64,000 bases of DNA from JBGSPQ01 sp964346765 (GTDB lineage Bacteria; Patescibacteriota; Gracilibacteria; UBA1369), in assembly GCA_964346765.1 (NCBI GenBank), contig CAYFWB010000002.1, forward strand, positions 142,829-206,828, read 5' to 3'. Under the pieces are notes generated by a model. It worked only from the letters and a program-made list of their open reading frames with translations, was not told the origin of the DNA and did not search any database. This document shows, in pieces, positions 40,675 through 48,452 of the stretch. How positions within the stretch are numbered: the first letter of the stretch is position 1; each line of letters starts with the position of its first letter. The position numbers and the translations under genes were made by a program.

Positions 40675-41532
40675 ATGCATAAATTGTTATTAAAAATTTT
40701 GATGGGGGCGGGAGGCGCGTTTGTGTTGCTTTTTATTTGTATAAGCGCGATCAGTGATTTTGATCTGCATGTTTATTTTTTGGATGTTGGGCAGGGTGAT
40801 GCTATTTTGATGCGTTTGCCCACTAGTGAACTGATTTTGGTTGACGGTGGGCCCGCTAATACCGTGTTGCAGGAAATGGCGGAGGTGATGCCTTTTTATG
40901 AAAATACGCTGGATCTGGTAATTTTGACACATCCGCACGCGGATCATATTAACGGTCTGATTGATGTAATGAACAGGTTTGAGATTAAGAAATTGATGTT
41001 AACGGGTGTTTCCTATGGTGATCCGGCTTACGAAAAATTTATGCGCCTGATCGCCGAAAAGAATATTGAAATGGTTTTTTTGAACGGAAATAAAGATTAC
41101 CGCTTGGGAGGCGGCGTGCTGGATATCATTTATCCTTTTGAATCGATTCAGGGACAAAAATTTCAAAATGTTAATAACAGTTCTATTGTTTTTCGTTTTT
41201 TATACGGTGATTTTTCGATTTATATGAACGGTGATATGGAATTTGAAGGGGAAGAAAAAATTTTGGCTCGCGGATTTGATTTGAGCTCCGGCGTTTATAA
41301 GGCGGGGCATCATGGAAGCAAAACAAGCGGGATGACTGAACTGCTTGATGAGATAGGGGCAGGCGCGGCGGTGATTTCTTGCGGAGTGGATAACAATTTT
41401 GGTCATCCGCACGCGGAAACGGTGATCGAACTTCAGGAAAGAGGGATCGATATTTATAGAACCGACATTAATGGACGGGTTGAATTTGTGATGGAACGAA
41501 GGGGAAACATTTCAGTAAACGCCGAACGGTAA
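40675..41532 (+). CDS. ComEC-type metallo-beta-lactamase-fold hydrolase, membrane anchored
   Basis: A 285-residue protein (299 if the ATG at 40633 is used) with one N-terminal membrane helix (ILMGAGGAFVLLFICISAI) and a metallo-beta-lactamase fold like the C-terminal domain of ComEC/Rec2: VYFLDVGQGDAILM, the metal motif THPHADH (HxHxDH), KAGHHGSKTSG and ISCGVDNNFGHPH. The competence membrane channel domain is absent, so it is a stand-alone hydrolase, perhaps an extracellular nuclease or phosphodiesterase involved in DNA uptake. The upstream start overlaps the likely promoter, so ATG 40675 is preferred but uncertain. It overlaps no gene and is convergent with murA (1 base between stops). Confidence 0.88.
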   Translation: MHKLLLKILMGAGGAFVLLFICISAISDFDLHVYFLDVGQGDAILMRLPTSELILVDGGPANTVLQEMAEVMPFYENTLDLVILTHPHADHINGLIDVMNRFEIKKLMLTGVSYGDPAYEKFMRLIAEKNIEMVFLNGNKDYRLGGGVLDIIYPFESIQGQKFQNVNNSSIVFRFLYGDFSIYMNGDMEFEGEEKILARGFDLSSGVYKAGHHGSKTSGMTELLDEIGAGAAVISCGVDNNFGHPHAETVIELQERGIDIYRTDINGRVEFVMERRGNISVNAER

Positions 41533-41533
41533 T

Positions 41534-42811
41534 TTATGCATGCTCTTCAATTTTGGTTATTTTTGCGCCCAGTGCCTGAAGTTTTTTGTCCAGATTTTCG
41601 TAACCGCGGTTGATGTAATAGATGTTGGAAATTTCGGTACTGCCGCTCGCGCAAATTGCCGCCAACACCATCGCCGCGCCTGCTCTAATGTCCAGACTTG
41701 AGATTGGGAATCCTTTTAACTTTGTAGGGCCTTGGATAATGGCTTGGTGGGGGTTTAGCATTTCCACTTCGGCGCCCATTTTTTCAAGTTCAAAAAGGTA
41801 TTGCAGTCGGCCGTCAAATAAAGTTTCAAAAACTTTTGAATCACCTTTCGCTTGGGTAAGCAAAACGGCGAAAGGCGCTTGCAGATCTGTCGGAAAGCTT
41901 GGATACACGGCCGTGCGCAGTGTACTGACGGCTTGTAATGAACTACCCGGGAATATTTTTACGTTGTTTTCGCTCAGTTCGAATTTTGCCCCGGCTTCGT
42001 CTAGTTTTTCCCAAAATGAATCCAGGTGGTTGGTTTTGATATTGTTGATTGTGACTTCGCCGTTGGTGATGACGGCAGCGATGGCAAATGTGCCGGCTTC
42101 CAGGTAATCCCCCGTAATTTCGTATTCAGCGCCCTGTAATGAATCCGTTCCTTCAATCTGCAAAAAGTGGCTTCCAATGCCGCTGATTTTGGCTCCCATT
42201 TTTTCAAGGAAATGGCATAAATCTTGAACGTGCGGTTCGGCGGCGGCCAGCCTTATTTCGCTTTTTCCAGGGATCGCGGAAGCTAACATTACAGCGTTTT
42301 CGGTCCCGGTTACTGTCATTTCTGGCATTACGATCAAATTGTTTTTGAGTTGATTTACTTTTAAGTGCAGGCCTTGAGTTTGATCCAAAATATCGACCCC
42401 TAACTCTTTGAATGCCTTGGTGTGCCCGTTTACCGATCTTTTCCCAAGTACGCATCCGCCGGGAAAAGGCATTTTTGCCTCACCGAATCTGTAAATTAAG
42501 GGCGCGAGTAATAAAATCGAGGCGCGCATGCTGTTGATCAGGTTTTCGCGTATTTTTCCCTGTTTTAAACCCGAAGGGTCGATTTTTACGGTGTTATTCG
42601 CAAATTCGCATTTTACGTTCAGGTGGCTGAAAATGCTTAAAAGGCCGTGGATGTCGGCAATATCGGGGACATTTTTGATGACGGAAGGCGTTTTTGCAAG
42701 TAAAGTGGCGCATAAAACGGGTAAGGCGGCGTTTTTGGATCCGCTGATTTTTACCTCTCCTTTAAGCGGTACTCCTCCTTGAATTATGTATTTCTGACCG
42801 GTTGTTTTCAT
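41534..42811 (-). CDS. murA: UDP-N-acetylglucosamine 1-carboxyvinyltransferase
   Basis: The first committed step of peptidoglycan synthesis, transferring enolpyruvate from PEP to UDP-GlcNAc in the cytoplasm. The 425-residue enzyme has the usual length. KISGSKNAALPVL carries the catalytic Lys, MRASILLLAPLIYRFG the Arg region, and GGCVLGKRSVNGH the active-site Cys (about residue 116), so fosfomycin sensitivity is expected from family knowledge. FPTDLQAPFAVLLTQAKG and IRAGAAMVLAAI are also present. It is divergent from the 42922 gene, and its leader can form a GC-rich hairpin (42825-42848). Confidence 0.96.
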   Translation of the reverse strand: MKTTGQKYIIQGGVPLKGEVKISGSKNAALPVLCATLLAKTPSVIKNVPDIADIHGLLSIFSHLNVKCEFANNTVKIDPSGLKQGKIRENLINSMRASILLLAPLIYRFGEAKMPFPGGCVLGKRSVNGHTKAFKELGVDILDQTQGLHLKVNQLKNNLIVMPEMTVTGTENAVMLASAIPGKSEIRLAAAEPHVQDLCHFLEKMGAKISGIGSHFLQIEGTDSLQGAEYEITGDYLEAGTFAIAAVITNGEVTINNIKTNHLDSFWEKLDEAGAKFELSENNVKIFPGSSLQAVSTLRTAVYPSFPTDLQAPFAVLLTQAKGDSKVFETLFDGRLQYLFELEKMGAEVEMLNPHQAIIQGPTKLKGFPISSLDIRAGAAMVLAAICASGSTEISNIYYINRGYENLDKKLQALGAKITKIEEHA

Positions 42812-42824
42812 TTTTGATTATTTA

Positions 42825-42848
42825 GTGGCTCCGACTTAGGGCCGGAGC
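42825..42848 (-). promoter_or_regulatory. GC-rich hairpin in the murA leader
   Basis: GGCTCCG and CGGAGCC pair (7 bp, perfect) around a nine-base loop in the transcribed leader of murA, between its -10 (TATAAT, 42867-42862) and start codon. It has no T-run. It may stabilise the RNA or mask the start region. Confidence 0.4.
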
Positions 42849-42861
42849 CGGTCGGGCTCTA

Positions 42862-42900
42862 ATTATAGCTCTTAAGATTCTTTAAGAAAAGTGCTATAAT
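42862..42900. promoter_or_regulatory. Divergent -10 elements of murA and the 42922 gene
   Basis: TATAAT on the minus strand (42867-42862) serves murA and TGCTATAAT on the plus strand (extended -10, 42892-42900) serves the 42922 gene. Neither has a good -35. The two elements are about 27 bases apart, so binding may compete. Confidence 0.5.
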
Positions 42901-42921
42901 GTTAGGATAACAAAAACAAAA

Positions 42922-43593
42922 ATGTCACGTCGTATCATAAAGTTCAAATTCGCTAATAAACCCCGCGGGCCGGGAAAAGTGTTTATTGTAATCGCGGCGA
43001 TTACTACGGCCGTGGCTATCTTTAGCGCGATGTTTCTGGTAATTAAATTCAGCGGGATAATACAGTCTGGACCGGAGTATATCGGCGGGCCGCTTAGAGG
43101 CGTTGCCGAAGAGGATGTGCTTTATACTCCGACGGAAAACTCTGAAAGCGATATTTTGCTTGAAAATAATCTGAAAAGAAGCGGATGGGCATTTAAAGGG
43201 CAGACGGATGTTACGTTCATGGATTTTGACCTGACTACGCGTGAAGGGGGGCAAGTTCAAAAAATGGCTTTTTCTTTGGCTGGATACGCGCGACCGTATG
43301 ACGTGAGTGGCGTTCAGCTTTACATGAATGAGAAGTTTATAGGTGAAAAGCCTTTATTTGAGGGCAGGGCGGTTTTTGACAACATGAATCTGAATCTGGG
43401 CGGCGGGTCCACCTATAATTTTACGGTGAAAGGTAAAGTGGCTTCGGTGGCGGTCGCAAGTGATAGAATTTTGCTCGGTATCGCTTCGGCGGATGATATT
43501 TTTATCAGGGGTAATTCGGCTAGGGAGCTTGCCGTTGGAGGTGAGTTCCCGCTTTGGGGCAGGGATGTTAGTGTTATTGGGGATAAATTGTAG
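42922..43593 (+). CDS. Hypothetical single-pass membrane protein
   Basis: A 223-residue protein with a basic N-terminus, one membrane helix at about residues 20-43 (FIVIAAITTAVAIFSAMFLV) and a long beta-rich outer domain (about 70-223) with regular hydrophobic strands such as DVTFMDFDLTT and VSGVQLYMNEKF. No known family is recognised; the strand pattern suggests an Ig-like or adhesin-like fold, which is inference. It is divergent from murA and its 3' end overlaps comM by 20 bases on the opposite strand. Confidence 0.7.
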   Translation: MSRRIIKFKFANKPRGPGKVFIVIAAITTAVAIFSAMFLVIKFSGIIQSGPEYIGGPLRGVAEEDVLYTPTENSESDILLENNLKRSGWAFKGQTDVTFMDFDLTTREGGQVQKMAFSLAGYARPYDVSGVQLYMNEKFIGEKPLFEGRAVFDNMNLNLGGGSTYNFTVKGKVASVAVASDRILLGIASADDIFIRGNSARELAVGGEFPLWGRDVSVIGDKL

Positions 43594-45241
43594 TTTGACG
43601 GCGGTAGCTTAATGCTTCCTGAATATGATGTATTTGTATTTGCGGCGCCTGTTCAAGGTCTGCAATGGTGCGGGCGATTTTGATGATCTGGTGATATTTG
43701 CGTCCCGAAAGTTTTAGTTTTTCTACGGCTTTTTCAAGTAAAAGTCGGGTTTGTTTGTCCAGGCGGCAATGGGTTTTGATCTGGCGCGGGCCCATTTCAC
43801 TGTTCAGTTTACAGTTTTGAAAGCGTTTGTTTTGGATTCCACGGGCGATAATTATTGATTGTTTGATCTGTTTTAACTGTTTTTGTTCTTGATTGAGGTT
43901 TGATTGTTGATGAGCGGACGCCAGGGATTGACGCTTTACTTCAACGTATAGATCAAGCCTGTCGGCGATGGGGCCGGAAATTTTCTTTTGATAGCGGATG
44001 ATTTGGTACGGTGAACAGACGCACTCCTTTTCGGTGTCACCAAAGTAGCCGCAGGGGCAGGGATTCATGCCGGCCACAAGGGTAAACTGCGCGGGGTATG
44101 TGATAACGCCGTTTGCTCGGGAAATTCTGATGATTTTTTCTTCCAACGGCTGGCGCAGTTGTTCTAAAACCTGTCTGCTGAATTCGGGGAGTTCGTCCAT
44201 AAAAAGGACGCCGCGGTGGGCGAGCGAGATTTCGCCGGGTGTTAAATGGACCCCGCCGCCGTAAAGCGCGACGGGGGTTCCGCTCTGGTGGATTTGACGG
44301 AATGGCCGACCTTCCCCGTCGGTTGACGGGGAAGGTCGGGGAACGGTGGGGGTTGATGTTTCGGTGAGCGCGTTTGTTGTTTCGCTGTGCGCCAGTTTTC
44401 CGGCGGCGGAATGGATCTGGATAACTTCGATTTTTTCTTCATCGGTGAGAGGGGGGAGAATGTCGGTGAATGCTTTGGCGAGAAGTGTTTTTCCAACGCC
44501 GGGACTACCGCAAAGAGCGATGTGATGGCCGCCCGCGGCGGCTATTTGCAGGGCGCGTTTTGCTGTGTGCTGGCCGATAACGTCCAGCCAACCTTCCCGG
44601 TCGGCCGACCGGGAAGGTTGGGGAACGGTGGGGGTGGTGCAACCTTCCCCGTCGGCAGACGGGGAAGGTTGGGGAACGGTGGGGGTGGTTTCGTCTTTGG
44701 TTGCTGCCGTTATACTATCTAATGACGCCTCGCCTTTTAATGCACGGACAGCTTCTATAAGTGAATTCACGGCAATTATTCCTTCTTTTTTCACCAATTG
44801 CGCTTCTCGCAAATTGGCTCGTGGGATGATTAAATTTTTCCAATTGTTTTTTTGAGCGAAAATGGCGATGTTGATTACTCCCGGGACCGCCCGAACCGTG
44901 CCGTCCAATGCCAACTCGCCTATTATCAGGGCGCAACTTAGGCGCCCGCCGTCGATCTGTCCCGAAGCGGCGAGCAGACTTATCGCTATTGGGAGATCAA
45001 ATTGCGGTCCGTGTTTGCGGAGGTCGGCGGGCGCCAGGTTGATAATTTTCTTTCTCTGCGGATAATCGGCTCCACTGTTTTTTATAGCTGAACGAATCCT
45101 CTCTTTTGATTCCTGCACGGCGCTATCTCCAAGTCCCACAATGGAAAAGGCCGAAAGCCCGTTAATTATATCAGCCTCCACTTCTATCAATTTTCCCTCC
45201 AGCCCCCAATTGAGGCATGAATATACTTTTACAGCCATCAT
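43574..45241 (-). CDS. comM: Mg-chelatase-like AAA ATPase ComM/YifB, with palindrome-encoded inserts
   Basis: ComM is a hexameric helicase promoting branch migration during natural transformation. The 555-residue protein is about 45 longer than usual. The N-terminal ChlI-like domain (NGLSAFSIVGLGDSAVQESK, LAPADLRKHGPQFDLPIA) is followed by the AAA domain with Walker A GSPGVGKTLLAKAF, Walker B GVLFMDELPEF and the zinc-binding CPCGYFGD...C region, then the C-terminal RADLDLYVEV-like segment (IADRLDLYVEV) and SGRKYHQIIKIARTIADLE. Two inserts, at about residues 190-220 (two copies of TPTVPQPSxSADxEG) and about 299-314 (TPTVPRPSPSTDGEG), are encoded by hairpin palindromes and lie in loops between conserved blocks, so the enzyme is probably functional. 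Confidence 0.93.
   Translation of the reverse strand: MMAVKVYSCLNWGLEGKLIEVEADIINGLSAFSIVGLGDSAVQESKERIRSAIKNSGADYPQRKKIINLAPADLRKHGPQFDLPIAISLLAASGQIDGGRLSCALIIGELALDGTVRAVPGVINIAIFAQKNNWKNLIIPRANLREAQLVKKEGIIAVNSLIEAVRALKGEASLDSITAATKDETTPTVPQPSPSADGEGCTTPTVPQPSRSADREGWLDVIGQHTAKRALQIAAAGGHHIALCGSPGVGKTLLAKAFTDILPPLTDEEKIEVIQIHSAAGKLAHSETTNALTETSTPTVPRPSPSTDGEGRPFRQIHQSGTPVALYGGGVHLTPGEISLAHRGVLFMDELPEFSRQVLEQLRQPLEEKIIRISRANGVITYPAQFTLVAGMNPCPCGYFGDTEKECVCSPYQIIRYQKKISGPIADRLDLYVEVKRQSLASAHQQSNLNQEQKQLKQIKQSIIIARGIQNKRFQNCKLNSEMGPRQIKTHCRLDKQTRLLLEKAVEKLKLSGRKYHQIIKIARTIADLEQAPQIQIHHIQEALSYRRQTTIYPQ
44306..44339. repeat. In-frame palindromic element 1 in comM
   Basis: Arms CCGACCTTCCCCGTC (44306-44320) and its exact reverse complement (44325-44339) around the loop GGTT. 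It is followed by GGAACGGTGGGGGT, a tail shared with the other two copies. Coded on the minus strand as TPTVPRPSPSTDGEG. Confidence 0.9.
44588..44621. repeat. In-frame palindromic element 2 in comM
   Basis: Arms CCAACCTTCCCGGTC (44588-44602) and exact reverse complement (44607-44621), loop GGCC, same tail. Compensating changes relative to the other copies keep the stem perfect (G/C swap at arm position 12). Confidence 0.9.
44640..44671. repeat. In-frame palindromic element 3 in comM
   Basis: Arms CAACCTTCCCCGTC (44640-44653) and exact reverse complement (44658-44671), loop GGCA, same tail. It forms a 51-base tandem with element 2, preserving the reading frame. Confidence 0.9.
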
Positions 45242-45303
45242 TATTTATTAAGATGGCCCGACTTTAGCAAAGACTCATTAAGAAAAGATTAAGCAAATGT
45301 AAA

Positions 45304-46452
45304 TTATCTATCAAAGCGCATTTCGTAGACTTTACCGCCGGCCAAAACCAGTGCGGACTTTTTGTCGGGGCCCAGTTTGATCTCTTCTACTCCGCTAAGG
45401 CCGCTTTCGCTTAAAATAAGCCGTAGGTTGCCTGTTGTCATATCATATTGCACAAAATTGGTGACGGGCACAGCGGACGGTACATTGTTCAAATCATCCG
45501 TAAACAAATCGACCTTTACTTCGCCACTGGCCGCTGATTCGCCGAGTGTAATTAACTGTCCTTCCAGTGAATTGTTTGCTGCGACTCCATTAGCATTTTG
45601 GTCGGTGGCGGCCAGCAAGTTTTCGGAATTCAGCATTACTACATTTGAAAGAGACGTTTTTAAAGGCAGTTTTTTTGCTTCGCCCGCCGCCCCGTCATAG
45701 TAAAAAACCGATGTAGAAACGGAGTCTTCGTCTCTGGCTTCAAACAGAAAATTCGGGCTATCATCAAGCCACTTTACCCCATCAATCAGCGGATAATCCA
45801 AAATGTTGTCGCGCGTTTTCTCCTTTAAATCGATCAGATATAAGACCGACCTTCCCCGGGATTTATCAACAATCACAATTTTTTGTGACAATTCTATGAA
45901 CGAATAAATCTGATAATCCGTTAAATCCCTAATGAAAGATGTCGCGATTTGCGGTTCATCAGCTTTGCCGTTCACAATTTCGGTATAATAAAGTGTTTGT
46001 CTGCCTGTTTCTCTGTTCCTTAGCAGATAAACCGCGTACGAATCGCCAATAAAATAGGGCCTGGGTAAATCCAATTCCGCAGGCGGCGCGCCGTTAAAAT
46101 AATTAAGTGACGATTCCTCCCCCAAAAGCGCGACATACTCCCGGAAAGTAAATTCAACTTCATGTTCATAGATTCCGCCCATGGGCACTTCGGCGTCCAG
46201 ATATTCGGTTTTGTGGTCTTCTTTTTGTATTTCTATGGAATATTCACCCGGTGAAAGTGTGATTGTACACGGTGATTCACTGCAACTTTCGGTCTTTACG
46301 TTGCCGACAACTACGGTAAAAGGCGCTTTCCCGCTAATTGCCAACCAGCCTTGATTAAAGAAAACCACAAATATCAGCCAAAAAGCCGCTATCAGCACTA
46401 TGGCGGCCATGCCCCAGATCCACAGTTTTTTAGTTGTTTCTTCGCTCAGCAT
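45304..46452 (-). CDS. PEGA-domain membrane protein
   Basis: A 382-residue single-pass protein: a membrane helix at about residues 10-32 (IWGMAAIVLIAAFWLIFVVF), then a PEGA-like beta domain (about 40-100: GKAPFTVVVGNV, TITLSPGEYSIEIQKEDH), then a long domain of WD/beta-propeller-like strands to the end (for example IYSFIELSQKIVIVDKS, VKWLDDSPNFLFEARD). PEGA domains occur in surface proteins and are thought to bind cell-wall material. It is co-transcribed with yraN (TGATG overlap at 46450-46454). Exact role unknown. Confidence 0.82.
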   Translation of the reverse strand: MLSEETTKKLWIWGMAAIVLIAAFWLIFVVFFNQGWLAISGKAPFTVVVGNVKTESCSESPCTITLSPGEYSIEIQKEDHKTEYLDAEVPMGGIYEHEVEFTFREYVALLGEESSLNYFNGAPPAELDLPRPYFIGDSYAVYLLRNRETGRQTLYYTEIVNGKADEPQIATSFIRDLTDYQIYSFIELSQKIVIVDKSRGRSVLYLIDLKEKTRDNILDYPLIDGVKWLDDSPNFLFEARDEDSVSTSVFYYDGAAGEAKKLPLKTSLSNVVMLNSENLLAATDQNANGVAANNSLEGQLITLGESAASGEVKVDLFTDDLNNVPSAVPVTNFVQYDMTTGNLRLILSESGLSGVEEIKLGPDKKSALVLAGGKVYEMRFDR

Positions 46453-46847
46453 CAGTTAAGTAAAATATTATTTAAATGTTTGATTCGCGCGTTATTGGGT
46501 GAAGTAAACTTGATTCCGATCAGGTCACAGCGCCATTTTTTCGACACTTCATTTTCGTCCAAGTAATGCAAGATGGCTCTTATTATTCTTTTGGTCTGGA
46601 CTGTCGTGAGCGCGTCTTCGGGTTCGCCGAAGGCCGCGGAATTCCTGGTTTTTACTTCAACAAAAATCATTATATCATCATTTTCCATAATCAAGTCCAG
46701 TTCTCCGTTTTTGATCCTATAATTTCTTTTGACTAGTCGAAATCCTTTATCGGTCAAAAACTTGAGAGCGAGCGTTTCGCCCAGGTTGCCGATTGATTTA
46801 TGTTTTTCCGGTGATAATGAATTGCGGTTCGAATTAAAATGTATCAT
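46452..46847 (-). CDS. yraN: UPF0102 / YraN-family endonuclease-like protein
   Basis: A 131-residue protein of the restriction-endonuclease-like fold. The family blocks GNLGETLALKFLTDKGFRLV, NYRIKNGELDLIMEND, and IMIFVEVKTRN with the ExK catalytic-type residues are intact. Nuclease activity is suspected for the family, and it often neighbours comM or recombination genes, as here (comM is two genes downstream). It stops at TGA, overlapping the ATG of the PEGA gene. Confidence 0.93.
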   Translation of the reverse strand: MIHFNSNRNSLSPEKHKSIGNLGETLALKFLTDKGFRLVKRNYRIKNGELDLIMENDDIMIFVEVKTRNSAAFGEPEDALTTVQTKRIIRAILHYLDENEVSKKWRCDLIGIKFTSPNNARIKHLNNILLN

Positions 46848-46948
46848 AAGGATATTGAAAAAGGATAAGGTATATGTAAAACTGAGTACCCAAAAAAGAG
46901 GGGGATTATTGATTCTAGAACAAGCAGATTAAAAAAATGTAAATTTTT

Positions 46949-48310
46949 ATGAGCGATCTTAATCTAAAAGTACCGCCACACACTCTGGAAGCCGAAAAAT
47001 CCACACTCGGAAGTCTTTTGATCGACAAAGAAGCGATTATGAAAATTGCCGACCTGCTGGCTCCGGATGACTTTTATCATGAAAGTCACGGTCAGATCTA
47101 CGCGGCGATTTTTGATCTGTACGACCGCCGAACTCCGATCGATCTTTTGACAGTAAGAAATTTGCTCGAAGAGCGCAAACAGCTTGAAACAATAGGAGGA
47201 GCTTCTTATCTGGCATCACTGGCGGAGGAGGTCCCGACTTCAACTCATGTCTACCAATACGGGCTTATAGTCAAAAATAAATCCACTTTAAGAAAACTGA
47301 TTAAAGCCGGGAATGAAATTACGGGGCTGGGTTTTAATGAAACCGACCCTCTGGAAGAACTGCTGGAACAGGCGGAAAAGTCTTTGTTCGGTGTTTCGCA
47401 GACATTTTTGAAAGACAGGTTTGTTCATATTAAAGAGGTTTTGAGTGCAACTTACGATAAAGTGACTGAACTGCATGATCCGGCAACAAAGGATAAATAT
47501 CGCGGGGTTCCGACGGGATTCCATGATCTTGATAATATTCTTTCGGGATTTCAGCCTGCCGACCTTGTAATTCTGGCGGCGAGACCTTCCATGGGCAAAA
47601 CTTCTTTTGCTTTGAATGTTGCTCAAAACGTGGCCAAAAAAGGTTATTCGGTGGGTATTATCTCTTTGGAAATGTCCAAGGAACAGCTGGTGGAAAGGAT
47701 GTTTTGTTCGCTTCTGGAAGTGGATAGCTGGAAACTTAGAACGGGCCAATTGACGGAAGATGACTTTATGAGAATCGGGAATGTGATGGATGAACTATAT
47801 TCGATGAAAATTTTTATCGATGATTCGGTTGGCAATTCGATAGCCGAACTGAGGGCGAAGGCGAGAAGACTGCAAATGGAACACGGTCTGCATTTTTTGA
47901 TTATTGACTATCTGCAGTTGATGAGCGCGGGTAAAACGGGTTTTAATCAGACCAACCGCGTGCAGGAGATTTCTGAAATTTCAAGATCGCTTAAGGCATT
48001 GGCGAGGGAATTAAGGATCCCCATTATCGCGCTTTCACAGTTAAGCCGCGCGGTTGAATTAAGGCCCAGCAAGATCCCCCAGCTTAGTGATTTGCGTGAA
48101 TCCGGCGCGATTGAACAAGACGCGGACGTGGTGATGATGATGTATCGCGAAGATTATTATGAAGAAGATACGGAAAGGCCGGGCGTCACCGATATTTTTG
48201 TCAGAAAACACAGAAACGGCCCCACGGGTAGAGTGGAAGTTGCTTTCAAAAAAGAACAAATGCGCTTTTTATCCATTGAAAAGGGCAGAAGGATGGAAGA
48301 GTACGCGTAA
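46949..48310 (+). CDS. dnaB: Replicative DNA helicase DnaB
   Basis: The hexameric 5'-3' helicase of the replication fork, 453 residues (normal length). The N-terminal domain starts VPPHTLEAEKSTLGSLL (about 6-22); the RecA-like motor contains Walker A ARPSMGKTSFALN (about 211-223), IISLEMSKEQLVERM, Walker B LIIDYLQLMSAG, LKALARELRIPIIALSQLSR and SDLRESGAIEQDADVVMM. No intein is present. The start codon follows an A/T-rich stretch with no Shine-Dalgarno sequence. It is divergent from yraN. Confidence 0.97.
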   Translation: MSDLNLKVPPHTLEAEKSTLGSLLIDKEAIMKIADLLAPDDFYHESHGQIYAAIFDLYDRRTPIDLLTVRNLLEERKQLETIGGASYLASLAEEVPTSTHVYQYGLIVKNKSTLRKLIKAGNEITGLGFNETDPLEELLEQAEKSLFGVSQTFLKDRFVHIKEVLSATYDKVTELHDPATKDKYRGVPTGFHDLDNILSGFQPADLVILAARPSMGKTSFALNVAQNVAKKGYSVGIISLEMSKEQLVERMFCSLLEVDSWKLRTGQLTEDDFMRIGNVMDELYSMKIFIDDSVGNSIAELRAKARRLQMEHGLHFLIIDYLQLMSAGKTGFNQTNRVQEISEISRSLKALARELRIPIIALSQLSRAVELRPSKIPQLSDLRESGAIEQDADVVMMMYREDYYEEDTERPGVTDIFVRKHRNGPTGRVEVAFKKEQMRFLSIEKGRRMEEYA

Positions 48311-48311
48311 G

Positions 48312-48342
48312 CATATTCACTTGCTTAGCAAGGTTATTAAAT
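48312..48342 (+). other. Hairpin downstream of dnaB
   Basis: CATATTCA and TGAATATG form an 8-bp stem around a 15-base loop that itself contains a short CTTGC/GCAAG pairing. No T-run follows, so a transcript-end or stability role is possible but unproved. The remaining 110 bases to lysS show no further structure that I trust. Confidence 0.4.
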
Positions 48343-48452
48343 GAATATGTATGAGTACAGCAGGTTGGATTAGGGCATGGTTTAAGTAAGCTGTAATTGT
48401 TTCAAACTCAGCTTTGTGTTAGATTGTCTTGGCATTTAAAGTTTATTAATAT

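Noticed and set aside
45845..45862. Partial comM-type palindrome in the PEGA gene
   Set aside because: Only one arm-like stretch (CCGACCTTCCCCG) is seen, with no complementary arm or tail; probably chance.
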